27,032 bases of DNA, taken from positions 465-27,496 of the forward strand of contig DEHM01000008.1 of the NCBI GenBank assembly GCA_002351925.1, in the 5' to 3' direction. This DNA is from Bacteroidales bacterium UBA2800. GTDB lineage: Bacteria; Bacteroidota; Bacteroidia; Bacteroidales; Paludibacteraceae. Shown piece after piece: positions 6,238 to 13,513 of the stretch; the stretch's first letter is position 1; every line of letters begins with the position of its first letter. The notes below the pieces were generated by a model. The model was not told the DNA's origin. It made no database searches and saw only the letters and a list, made by a program, of their open reading frames with translations. Made by a program: the position numbers and the translations under genes.

Positions 6238-6903
6238 ATGTTATACATTGTTCCGACACCGGTAGGCAATCTGCAAGACATGACGTTCCGCGCCATCGAG
6301 GTGCTGAAGTCGGTCGACCTGATACTGGCCGAAGACACGCGCACGAGTGGCGTGTTGCTGCAGCACTACGACATCCACACGCCGCTGAAGAGTCATCATA
6401 AGTTCAACGAACATGAGACCTCGGCGGACATCGTGGAGCGCCTGCGTGCGGGTGCCAACATCGCCCTGATCTCCGATGCCGGTACTCCCGGTATCAGCGA
6501 CCCGGGTTTCTTCCTGGTGCGTGCCGCAGCCGAAGCCGATATCGAGATACAGTGTCTGCCCGGAGCGACGGCCTTCGTGCCGGCTATCGTGGACAGCGGA
6601 CTGCCCAACAACCATTTCTTCTTCGAGGGTTTCCTGCCGCAGAAGAAAGGTCGGCAGACGCGTCTGCAGTATCTGGCCACGCTGGACGATACCTTCATCG
6701 TCTACGAGTCGCCCTTCCGTCTGGTAAAGACCCTGGAGCAGCTGGCGGCCGTGTGTGGCAACGAACGGCGAGCCTCCGTGAGCCGTGAGATCAGCAAGGT
6801 GCACGAGGAGACACGCCGCGGCACCTTGGCAGAACTGATTAGTCATTTCAAGACAACCCCGCCGAAAGGCGAGATAGTGATCTGCGTGGCAGGAAAGGAA
6901 TAA
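6238..6903 (+). CDS. rsmI: 16S rRNA (cytidine-1402 2'-O)-methyltransferase
   Basis: SAM-dependent tetrapyrrole-methylase-fold enzyme that 2'-O-methylates C1402 in the decoding centre of 16S rRNA. The 221-aa product starts MLYIVPTPVGNLQDMTFRA and has AEDTR (31-35), the conserved SDAGTPGISDPG (79-90), LPGATAFVPAIVDSGLP (107-123) and FEGFLPQKKGR (129-139). The length is normal for Bacteroidota members, which lack the longer C-terminal extension of some RsmI proteins. The start is fixed by the family N-terminus, directly after a repeat array. Confidence 0.95.
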   Translation: MLYIVPTPVGNLQDMTFRAIEVLKSVDLILAEDTRTSGVLLQHYDIHTPLKSHHKFNEHETSADIVERLRAGANIALISDAGTPGISDPGFFLVRAAAEADIEIQCLPGATAFVPAIVDSGLPNNHFFFEGFLPQKKGRQTRLQYLATLDDTFIVYESPFRLVKTLEQLAAVCGNERRASVSREISKVHEETRRGTLAELISHFKTTPPKGEIVICVAGKE

Positions 6904-6942
6904 ATGCGAAAATACAAAAATGAGTAAATGCGAAAATGTCTG
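6903..6942 (+). repeat. AATGnnnA octad array, rsmI-flippase junction
   Basis: AATGCGAA, AATACAAA, AATGAGTA, AATGCGAA, AATGTCTG, with period 8. The first and fourth units are identical, giving a 24-bp higher-order repeat. The array runs into the next start codon (ATG 6936 lies in the last unit). It also contains two short out-of-frame ATGs upstream of the real start. Confidence 0.7.
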
Positions 6943-8369
6943 AGATGAAATCCCTGGCGAAGGACACCGCCATCTACGGACTGAGCAGCATCATCGGTAA
7001 GTTTCTGAACTACCTGCTCGTACCGCTCTACACCTACGTGTTGGCGCGGACGGACGACTATGGTATCGTCACCAACCTCTACGCCTGGACAGCGCTACTG
7101 CTGGTCATCCTGACCTTTGGCATGGAGACGGGTTTCTTCCGTTTTGCCAACCGCGATGACTACGACGCGAAGAGTGTCTATAAGACCGCCTATCTGGCGC
7201 TGCTGAGCACCAGCACATTGTTTGCCCTGCTCGTGTGCCTCTTCCGTCAACCGCTAGCCGGTGCTCTCGGCTACGCCGACCACTCGGAGTTTGTGGCGAT
7301 GATGTTCGTCACGGTGGCCATCGATGCGTTTGCCTGTATCCCCTTCGCCTACCTGCGTTATCAGAAGAAACCGATTGTCTTTGCAGCCCTCAAACTGCTG
7401 TTTGTGGTGCTCAACATAGGCTTCAACCTACTCTTCCTTGTGGTGCTGGGCAAGAACGATGTGTTCTATGTGTTCCTCAGCAACATCCTGGCTACCACTA
7501 TCCAGACGCTGTGTCTGTTGCCGTTTACGATGCCTCGCGGCGGTCGTTTCGACGGCGCTACGCTGCGTACCATGGTGCGTTACTCGCTGCCGCTGCTGGT
7601 GCTCGGCGTAGCCGGTATCATGAATCAGACACTCGACCGCATCCTTTTCCCCTATCTCTATACCGGCGCTGACGCACAGGCGCAACTGGGTATCTACGGC
7701 GCTTGCTTCAAGGTGGCCATGGTGATGATGATGTTCACCCAGGCCTTCCGTTATGCCTACGAGCCCTTCGTCTTTGCCAAGCATAAAGACCGGCAGTCGG
7801 TGGAGGCATATGCCGATGCGATGAAGTACTATATCATCTTCTCGTATCTGATATTGCTGGGTGTGATTTTCTATCTCGACATCTTCCGCTACATTGTCTC
7901 CAGCGCCTATTGGGAGGGGCTGAAGATTGTGCCGGTAGTGCTCTGGACCTATGTGTTCCAAGGTATCTATTTCAACCTCAGCTTCTGGTACAAACTGACG
8001 GATGAGACCAAGTGGGGCGCCTATTTCTCCATCATCGGCTTGGTCATTACGCTGGTGCTGCAGGTGGTAGGTGTGCCGCTGATAGGCTACTGGGCAAGTT
8101 GCGGAAGCAGCCTCGTGTGCTACTTCGTCATCATGCTGCTTTCGTACGCTATCGGCCAGAAGAAAGCGCCTATCCCCTACGACCTCAAGCGCATAGGCGG
8201 CTATACCGCGCTGACGCTCGGTCTGCTGGCGGTCTACTATGCTATCCGGCTCTATTATGTCCACAATATCTGGCTGCTGATGGCTATCGGCACCGTATTG
8301 ATCGGCATCTATCTTTTTGTATTAACCCGTAAAGATTTCCCGTTACAAAATGTTCTCAGGCATCGTTGA
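6936..8369 (+). CDS. oligosaccharide flippase / polysaccharide export protein (MOP superfamily), first copy
   Basis: 477-aa integral membrane protein with repeated hydrophobic segments across its whole length. It starts MSEMKSLAKDTAIYGLSSIIGKFLNYLLVPLYTYVLARTDDYGIV-like, the hallmark N-terminal helix of Wzx/RfbX-type flippases, which move lipid-linked glycan units across the inner membrane. No glycosyltransferases are nearby, so the substrate cannot be inferred. In Bacteroidota such orphan flippases often sit among housekeeping genes. The 3' end overlaps ribE by 20 nt. A second, only distantly similar flippase lies at 10936-12453. Confidence 0.88.
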   Translation: MSEMKSLAKDTAIYGLSSIIGKFLNYLLVPLYTYVLARTDDYGIVTNLYAWTALLLVILTFGMETGFFRFANRDDYDAKSVYKTAYLALLSTSTLFALLVCLFRQPLAGALGYADHSEFVAMMFVTVAIDAFACIPFAYLRYQKKPIVFAALKLLFVVLNIGFNLLFLVVLGKNDVFYVFLSNILATTIQTLCLLPFTMPRGGRFDGATLRTMVRYSLPLLVLGVAGIMNQTLDRILFPYLYTGADAQAQLGIYGACFKVAMVMMMFTQAFRYAYEPFVFAKHKDRQSVEAYADAMKYYIIFSYLILLGVIFYLDIFRYIVSSAYWEGLKIVPVVLWTYVFQGIYFNLSFWYKLTDETKWGAYFSIIGLVITLVLQVVGVPLIGYWASCGSSLVCYFVIMLLSYAIGQKKAPIPYDLKRIGGYTALTLGLLAVYYAIRLYYVHNIWLLMAIGTVLIGIYLFVLTRKDFPLQNVLRHR

Positions 8370-8973
8370 AACAATGGCTCAGGTCGTTAAGATAGAGACC
8401 GAGCAAACCAATAAACACTTCACTCTCCGCAACCCCTTTGGTGAGCCGCTGAGTATCGACCAATCGATCGCGCACAATGGTGTGTGCCTGACGGTGGTGA
8501 AGATAGAAGGTGACCTATATACGGTAACCGCCATGCAGGAGACGCTGCGACTGACCAACCTCGACCTGCTTCGGGAGGGCGACATGGTCAACGTAGAGCG
8601 CTCGATGATGATGGGTACGCGCCTCGACGGACATATCGTGCAGGGACATGTCGACCAGACAGCCCGTTGCATTGAGGTGCGCGAGACGGAAGGCAGCTGG
8701 TACTACCGATTTGAGTACAACAGCTCGCGCGAGATGATTGAGCGTGGCTATTTCTGCGTCGACAAAGGGTCGGTCAGCATCAACGGCGTCAGCCTCACCG
8801 TCTGCGAGCCCGACATCCGTGGCGACAAAGGCTATGTCTCGGTGTGTATTATCCCCTACACCCACGAGAACACCAATTTCAAGTATATCCAAGAGGGCAC
8901 CGTGGTCAACCTCGAGTTCGACATTCTCGGTAAATACCTCAGCCGTTATGCGGCAATACTGAATCAAAAATAA
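8350..8973 (+). CDS. ribE: riboflavin synthase, alpha subunit
   Basis: Dismutates two 6,7-dimethyl-8-ribityllumazine molecules to riboflavin plus the pyrimidine precursor. The 207-aa product has the N-terminal MFSGIVE signature and two lumazine-binding barrels, about 1-97 and 98-195. Barrel 1 carries HNGVCLTV and LDGHIVQGHVD; barrel 2 carries GSVSINGVSLTV and IPYTHENTNF, followed by the ending EFDILGKYLSRY. Length and start are standard. The gene begins inside the end of the flippase gene, so translation is probably coupled. No FMN riboswitch is present and the other rib genes are not in the window. Confidence 0.95.
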   Translation: MFSGIVETMAQVVKIETEQTNKHFTLRNPFGEPLSIDQSIAHNGVCLTVVKIEGDLYTVTAMQETLRLTNLDLLREGDMVNVERSMMMGTRLDGHIVQGHVDQTARCIEVRETEGSWYYRFEYNSSREMIERGYFCVDKGSVSINGVSLTVCEPDIRGDKGYVSVCIIPYTHENTNFKYIQEGTVVNLEFDILGKYLSRYAAILNQK

Positions 8974-8994
8974 CAAATCGTAAATATAACAATC

Positions 8995-9582
8995 ATGGAC
9001 AAAATCAGTTATGCATTAGGCCTCTCGATGGGTCAGAATTTGATGGGTAGCGGAGTGGAAAAACTCAACTACCAGGATCTCGCACAGGGTATTGAAGATG
9101 TGCTTACCCACCAGCAACCCAAGATCAGTTATCAGGAGGCACAACAAGTGTTAAACACCTTCTTCCAGGAGCTGGAGAACAAGATTGCCGGCGCAGCCAA
9201 AGAGGCAGGCGAGAAGTTCCTCCAGGAGAACGCCAAGCGCGAAGGCGTCAAGGTGACCGCCAGCGGTCTGCAGTACGAAGTACTCGAGCCCTCGCTGGGT
9301 CAGAAACCCAAAGCTACCGACACCGTACGCGTGCACTACGAAGGCACCCTGATCGACGGCACGGTTTTTGATAGCAGTTATAAGCGTGGCGAGTCGATCT
9401 CGTTCCCGCTCAACGGCGTCATCAAAGGTTGGACCGAAGGTCTGCAGCTCATGTCGATCGGCTCGAAGTACAAGTTTTTTATCCCCTATCAGCTGGCTTA
9501 CGGCGAGCGCGGTGCCGGACAGTCGATACCGCCTTACGCAGCCCTGATCTTCACGGTAGAACTATTAGGAATCGAGGAATAA
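8995..9582 (+). CDS. FKBP-type peptidyl-prolyl cis-trans isomerase, FklB-like
   Basis: 195 aa without a signal peptide. Residues 1-82 are the helical FKBP-N dimerisation region (MDKISYALGLSMGQNL...), and about 90-193 form the FKBP domain with VRVHYEGTLIDGTVFDSSY, GVIKGWTEGLQLM and YGERGAGQSIPPYAALIFTVELL. It catalyses X-Pro isomerisation and acts as a folding catalyst. It is followed at once by a lipoprotein paralogue whose catalytic domain is nearly identical, including long DNA identity (for example GTGCACTACGAAGGCACCCT in both), so a tandem duplication is clear. The upstream gap 8969-8989 has a weak period-7 AATNNNA pattern. Confidence 0.93.
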   Translation: MDKISYALGLSMGQNLMGSGVEKLNYQDLAQGIEDVLTHQQPKISYQEAQQVLNTFFQELENKIAGAAKEAGEKFLQENAKREGVKVTASGLQYEVLEPSLGQKPKATDTVRVHYEGTLIDGTVFDSSYKRGESISFPLNGVIKGWTEGLQLMSIGSKYKFFIPYQLAYGERGAGQSIPPYAALIFTVELLGIEE

Positions 9583-9587
9583 AAATC

Positions 9588-9615
9588 ATAAATTATAAAT
9601 TATAAATCATAAATT
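9588..9615 (+). repeat. ATAAATY heptad array between the two FKBP genes
   Basis: ATAAATT, ATAAATT, ATAAATC, ATAAATT, then TGAA and the ATG at 9620. Each unit has a TAA, and the period of 7 puts these in successive frames. It begins 5 nt after the upstream stop. Confidence 0.88.
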
Positions 9616-9619
9616 TGAA

Positions 9620-10864
9620 ATGAAAAAAATCAGTATCTTTTTGTTAGCCGCCCTGGCGATGATCTCGTGCGGCAACAGCTACAAGGCACAGGAGGCTGTG
9701 CTGAGCAATGAGACCGACAGTGTCAACTATGCGATTGGCCTGCTGAACGGTCTGCAGATTAAGATGTATTACCTCCAGAACGACAGCAGCGATGCAGCCG
9801 TTACGGAGTTTATCGACGCACTCGAGAACGCTTATCTCGACAAGGAAGAGAAGCTGAACGACGTACAGCAAGCCGGTCGCCAGTTCGGTGCTTCGGTGAA
9901 GGGCTTCGAGAAAGACGGTCTGGCTGAGAACAAAGCCTGGACGCTCAACGAGAAACTCTATTTCCAGGGTCTGGTCAATGCCCTGCTGGAGGACACCAGC
10001 GTCATGAGCACAGCTACGGCAGAGGCCTTCTTCATGCAGGCTTATCAGGCTAAGGCCGAGGGTGAGGCCGACAAAGCGATCACGGCTAAGTGCCCGAAGA
10101 AAGCAAAGACCGTGGAGCTGAAGACCTACAACGACTCGCTCAACTACGCGTTTGGTGCACTCAATGGTGCGCAGATCAAGATGTACCTGCTCGCCGACGA
10201 CACCACCGGTACCGCTTTCGATGAGTTTATCGACAACATCAATATCGGCATCAAGGAGAACGTTCGCAACCCGCAAGTGGTAGCTATGGCTAAGAATATC
10301 GGTAAGGCTATCCGCGAGCAGGAGCCCACCGGTCTGCTGGGTATTGCGGGTCTGGAGACCAACTACGACCTTATCAAACAAGGTTTCATCAACGGTCTGA
10401 ACAACTACACCGAGCAACTTGACATGCAGGCTGCCAGCACGTACGTAGAGGCAGTCATCGCTCGTCTGCGTTTCGGTGAGACCAAAGCGGCCGGCGAGAA
10501 GTTCCTCCAGGAGAACGCCCTGCGCGAGGAAGTAAAAGTGACCGAGAGCGGTCTGCAGTACGAAGTACTGACGCCGGGTAAAGGTCCTAAGCCGACAGCT
10601 GAGTCGACGGTAAAAGTGCACTACGAAGGCACCCTGATCGACGGTACCGTCTTCGACAGCAGTTACCAGCGTGGCGAGCCTATCGAGTTCCCGCTGAGCG
10701 GTGTCATCAAGGGCTGGACCGAAGGTCTGCAACTGATGCCGGTAGGTGCGAAATACAAACTGTATATTCCCTCTGAGCTCGGCTACGGCGAGCGCGGTGC
10801 AGGTCAGTCTATCCCGCCCTACTCCACGCTGATCTTCACGGTTGAGTTGTTAGAAGTAAAATAG
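9620..10864 (+). CDS. FKBP-type peptidyl-prolyl isomerase lipoprotein with duplicated N-domain
   Basis: 414 aa. The lipoprotein signal peptide ends in LAMISC (Cys17 lipidated), so the mature protein is anchored in the envelope. Two FKBP-N-like helical repeats follow: 33-148 (SVNYAIGLLNGLQIKMYYL) and 172-286 (SLNYAFGALNGAQIKMYLL). The FKBP domain is at about 310-411 (VKVHYEGTLIDGTVFDSSY, YGERGAGQSIPPYSTLIFTVELL). It is likely a folding catalyst for exported proteins. The duplicated N-domain is the unusual part; FklB/FkpA-type proteins have one. Residues 291-411 closely match the preceding gene, so the pair arose by tandem duplication and then one copy gained a signal and a second N-domain. Confidence 0.93.
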   Translation: MKKISIFLLAALAMISCGNSYKAQEAVLSNETDSVNYAIGLLNGLQIKMYYLQNDSSDAAVTEFIDALENAYLDKEEKLNDVQQAGRQFGASVKGFEKDGLAENKAWTLNEKLYFQGLVNALLEDTSVMSTATAEAFFMQAYQAKAEGEADKAITAKCPKKAKTVELKTYNDSLNYAFGALNGAQIKMYLLADDTTGTAFDEFIDNINIGIKENVRNPQVVAMAKNIGKAIREQEPTGLLGIAGLETNYDLIKQGFINGLNNYTEQLDMQAASTYVEAVIARLRFGETKAAGEKFLQENALREEVKVTESGLQYEVLTPGKGPKPTAESTVKVHYEGTLIDGTVFDSSYQRGEPIEFPLSGVIKGWTEGLQLMPVGAKYKLYIPSELGYGERGAGQSIPPYSTLIFTVELLEVK

Positions 10865-10924
10865 TTTAGGGTTTAGAGTTTAGAGTTTAGAGAAGTTTGT
10901 GAGTCAACTCTCAACTCTCAACTT
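10864..10924 (+). repeat. double heptad array (GTTTAGA then TCAACTC) before the second flippase
   Basis: Two different period-7 arrays in a row. GTTTAGG, GTTTAGA, GTTTAGA, GTTTAGA (10864-10891) is followed by a 12-nt spacer, then TCAACTC, TCAACTC, TCAACTT (10904-10924) and a degenerate tail to the ATG at 10936. The first array overlaps the last base of the upstream TAG stop and has TAG in every unit. The second has no stop triplet on this strand, but its complement GAGTTGA has TGA. Confidence 0.92.
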
Positions 10925-10935
10925 TCAATCTCATC

Positions 10936-12453
10936 ATGGGCATCATCGCTAAGCAATCCATACGTGGCACGATAGTGACCTACCTCGGCATAGGAGTAGG
11001 CATTATCACTACGTTCTTCGTGCTGACCCGTTTCCTCACCGCTGAGGAGATCGGGTTAGCGCGAGTGCTTATCGATGCGGCGACTCTCTTCATCGGCTTG
11101 GCGCAACTGGGTACCAACAGCAGCGTCATCCGTTTCTACCCCTATTTTCACGACGAGGACTCCGACCACGGCTTCTTCTTCTGGGCGCTGGTAGTGCCCT
11201 TCGTGGGATTCCTGCTTTTCGCACTTATCTACTGGGCATGCCGCGTACCGCTGGGCGCCTGGTTCGGCGATAAGTCGCCGCTCTTCGTGGAGTACTACTA
11301 TTTCGTGCTCCCGCTGGCCTTTTTCATGCTCTACCAAAGTATCTGCGAGAACACCAGCAACGTCCTGATGCACATCGTCGTGCCGCGTGCCGTGCGTGAA
11401 CTAGTCGTGCGTGTCGGCCTGCTGGCTATCTATCTGCTCTACGCCTTCCGCGTACTCTCGCTCGACGGACTGGTCATCGGCCTCTGCGTCAACTACGCCG
11501 TAGCGGCACTCATCAACCTCGTCTATTTCTTTTCCCTAAAAGGGAACGATTCTTCCTTCTCGCTGCGCCCTATCAGCCTACGGCCCGACTGGACTTTCCT
11601 GCGCGAGAACAAAGCGCTGGTGCGCCGCTATCTGGTCTACACGCTGTTCCTCATTGTCTCGGCCCTGACGTCTACGCTGGCGCCTACGCTCTCGTCGTTC
11701 TTCGTAACGGCGAAGATGGGCCTGGACAGCACCGGTATCTTCGCAATCGCGACCTATATGGCAGTAATGGTCAGCGTGCCCTACCGTTCCGTCACGGCAA
11801 TCTCGTCGCCTCAACTGGCGCGCGCTATCAAGGAGCAGAACGGCGCCGAGTGTTCCCACTTGCTCCAGCAGGTGACGCAAAACCTGCTGCTCATAGGCGG
11901 TTTTATCCTGCTGGCTATCTGGTTCAACATCGACCTCATCTTCCATATCCTGCCCAACGGCGCTACCTATGCTACGGCAAAGAACGTCGTCCTTATCTTG
12001 GGTGTCAGCCAATTGGCTTTGGCTACATTCTCTATCTGCCTCACGGCACTCAGCTACTCGCGTTACTACGCCTTTAGCCTGCTGCTGGCGCTCATACTGA
12101 CCGTCAGCGCTATCTTGCTCAACAACTCGCTCATACCCCTCTGGGGAATGGACGGCGCGGCGCTGAGCAACCTGCTCTCCTACGGCCTCTATTTTGCCCT
12201 GGCGCTGCTGACAGTATGGCTCACGTGCCACTGGCGAATGCTTAACCGCCGGTGGGTCTATATCCTCCTGCTGCTGGCAGCACTCTTCGTGCTGAACATG
12301 CTGTGGCAACGCTATCTGCCTATCGCCAACATCTGGCTCGATAGCCTCCTCCGCTCTGTCGTACTGCTGGGCGCAGGTGCGTTCATCGCCTACCGGGCTG
12401 AACTCTCGCCGGAGCTGAACAGCCAAATCAAAAATCTAAAATCTAAAATCTAA
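10936..12453 (+). CDS. oligosaccharide flippase / polysaccharide export protein (MOP superfamily), second copy
   Basis: 505-aa polytopic membrane protein. It starts MGIIAKQSIRGTIVTYLGIGVGIITTFFVLTRFLTAEEIGLA-like, as in lipopolysaccharide-export flippases of Bacteroidota. It is not a recent duplicate of the 6936-8369 protein; the two differ in N-terminus and loop pattern. Near 11531-11547 the sequence TTCCCTAAAAGGGAA is a small palindrome encoding SLKG, similar to the core of the ilvE element. The last residues (IKNLKSKI) and the stop are encoded by the ATCTAAA array, so the native C-terminus has been replaced or extended by repeat sequence. Confidence 0.87.
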   Translation: MGIIAKQSIRGTIVTYLGIGVGIITTFFVLTRFLTAEEIGLARVLIDAATLFIGLAQLGTNSSVIRFYPYFHDEDSDHGFFFWALVVPFVGFLLFALIYWACRVPLGAWFGDKSPLFVEYYYFVLPLAFFMLYQSICENTSNVLMHIVVPRAVRELVVRVGLLAIYLLYAFRVLSLDGLVIGLCVNYAVAALINLVYFFSLKGNDSSFSLRPISLRPDWTFLRENKALVRRYLVYTLFLIVSALTSTLAPTLSSFFVTAKMGLDSTGIFAIATYMAVMVSVPYRSVTAISSPQLARAIKEQNGAECSHLLQQVTQNLLLIGGFILLAIWFNIDLIFHILPNGATYATAKNVVLILGVSQLALATFSICLTALSYSRYYAFSLLLALILTVSAILLNNSLIPLWGMDGAALSNLLSYGLYFALALLTVWLTCHWRMLNRRWVYILLLLAALFVLNMLWQRYLPIANIWLDSLLRSVVLLGAGAFIAYRAELSPELNSQIKNLKSKI

Positions 12454-12454
12454 A
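12427..12454 (+). repeat. ATCTAAA heptad array, flippase-truA junction
   Basis: ATCAAAA, ATCTAAA, ATCTAAA, ATCTAAA, then ATCGCGAGA and the truA ATG at 12464. TAA triplets begin at 12437, 12444 and 12451, covering all three frames; the last is the flippase stop codon. Confidence 0.92.
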
Positions 12455-12463
12455 ATCGCGAGA

Positions 12464-13216
12464 ATGCGCTACTTCATCCGCTTTGCCTATAAGGGAACGT
12501 CTTTCCACGGCTCGCAGACGCAGCCTAACGGAGTGACCGTCCAGGAGACGATGGAACAAGCCTTCGCCACGATTCTCCGTACGCCGGTAGCCCTCACTTT
12601 TGCGGGTCGCACCGACGCAGGCGTCCATGCCGAGCAGATGGTGGCCCATTTCGACTGGCCCAAAGACTTGCCCGCCAACTTGGTAGGGCGACTCAATAAC
12701 CTGCTACCCGCTTCTATCGCCGTAGAGGCTATCAATCCGGTGGTGGACGACGCCCACGCGCGTTTCGATGCCACGTCGCGCACCTACCACTATCGCATCA
12801 CGATGCGCAAAGACCCGTTCCTGTCGGAGACACGTACGCGCCTCAGCGGCACGCTGGATTTCGAAGCGATGAACCGAGCCGCCGCGCACCTCTTGGGTGT
12901 ACACGACTGTGCCTCGTTCTGCCGCACGCACACGGATGTGAAAACCACTATCTGCGATGTGCGCGAGGCGCGTTGGGTTCGGGAGAACGACCATGAAGCT
13001 ACCTTCGTCATCACGGCCGATCGTTTCCTGCGCAATATGGTACGCGCTGTCGTCGGCACACTGCTGGAAGTGGGACGGGGAAAGCTTACGGAGCAACAAT
13101 TCCAAGCCGTCATCCTAGCTCAAGATCGTCGCGCCGCAGGTCATTCCGCCCCTGCCGAGGGATTGTTTCTGGTGAATATCACTTATCCTGAACACATATA
13201 CTTCTGCGCAATCTAA
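12464..13216 (+). CDS. truA: tRNA pseudouridine(38-40) synthase
   Basis: Converts U38-U40 in the anticodon stem-loop of many tRNAs to pseudouridine. The 250-aa product starts MRYFIRFAYKGTSFHGSQTQPN, with the catalytic motif FAGRTDAGVHA (46-56, Asp51 nucleophile). It also has the DATSRTYHYRI strand, the conserved DCASFCR segment and RFLRNMVRAVVGTLLEVGRGK near the C-terminus. Length and both ends are normal. It is the last gene of the directon. No hairpin with a T-run follows on the plus strand, so where its transcript ends is unclear; the hairpin at 13251-13296 is oriented for the opposite strand. Confidence 0.95.
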   Translation: MRYFIRFAYKGTSFHGSQTQPNGVTVQETMEQAFATILRTPVALTFAGRTDAGVHAEQMVAHFDWPKDLPANLVGRLNNLLPASIAVEAINPVVDDAHARFDATSRTYHYRITMRKDPFLSETRTRLSGTLDFEAMNRAAAHLLGVHDCASFCRTHTDVKTTICDVREARWVRENDHEATFVITADRFLRNMVRAVVGTLLEVGRGKLTEQQFQAVILAQDRRAAGHSAPAEGLFLVNITYPEHIYFCAI

Positions 13217-13250
13217 GGCACTCCATTTCTATCTCACTATCTGAGGCGCA

Positions 13251-13296
13251 ACAAAAAGAAAGCCGCCCAGCTGCGATAAATGCAACAGAGCGGCTT
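13251..13296 (-). terminator. rho-independent terminator of the 41-aa gene
   Basis: On the minus strand AAGCCGC (13296-13290) pairs with GCGGCTT (13266-13260), with a possible inner CTG/CAG pairing in the loop. It is followed by TTCTTTTTG (13260-13252). On the plus strand no T-run follows the hairpin, so it suits the minus-strand gene, although it may also help block convergent transcription from truA. Confidence 0.7.
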
Positions 13297-13332
13297 ACCT
13301 ATCTTCGCTACTTTGCGAAAAATCTTCACTAA

Positions 13333-13458
13333 TCAGAACACCTTATCCCGACGCTGAGGAGCAGCCCAATATCCCTTGCTTTCAGCCAGAGCCATAAAGG
13401 GTTTCTCTCCCTGTAAGACTATAATCTCAATAGTCGGTATGTGATAGATTTTCTTCAT
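13333..13458 (-). CDS. 41-aa small protein, MKKIYHIPTIEII type, unknown function
   Basis: ATG at 13458 to TGA at 13333-13335. The product is MKKIYHIPTIEIIVLQGEKP followed by FMALAESKGYWAAPQRRDKVF. It resembles a loose class of very short Bacteroidales proteins that start MKK-x-Y-x-x-P-x-I/M-E/D-x-x and have no known role. No signal peptide is evident; the N-terminal half could form a beta strand. Support for a real gene is its own complete promoter (13507-13476), a short leader and a matching terminator just after the stop. It lies directly downstream of the 1835-aa protein gene but as a separate transcription unit. Confidence 0.7.
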   Translation of the reverse strand: MKKIYHIPTIEIIVLQGEKPFMALAESKGYWAAPQRRDKVF

Positions 13459-13475
13459 TTTGTTCAAATCGGGCA

Positions 13476-13507
13476 CAAAGGTACTGCTTTTTTTTGAGTT
13501 GTGCAAA
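13476..13507 (-). promoter_or_regulatory. promoter of the 41-aa gene
   Basis: On the minus strand TTTG (13507-13504), 20 bp, TACCTTTG (13483-13476). The 20-bp spacer contains an A-tract followed by GCAGTA, and CCCG follows the -7 box, as in the glyS promoter. The start of transcription is expected near 13470, about a dozen bases before the ATG. The -33 element begins only 7 bp after the stop codon of the 1835-aa protein. Confidence 0.8.
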
Positions 13508-13513
13508 TTTATC

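Noticed and set aside
907..12454. Repeat arrays as a CRISPR or recombination array
   Set aside because: Units are 7-8 bp with no spacers, unit sequences differ between sites, and no cas or recombinase gene is present.
13290..13310. Terminator for truA on the plus strand
   Set aside because: The hairpin at 13260-13296 is followed by ACCTATCTTCG on that strand, not a T-run.
13217..13332. tRNA or structured RNA gene between truA and the 41-aa gene
   Set aside because: Only one short hairpin followed by a T-run on the minus strand is present; no cloverleaf arms or tRNA consensus.
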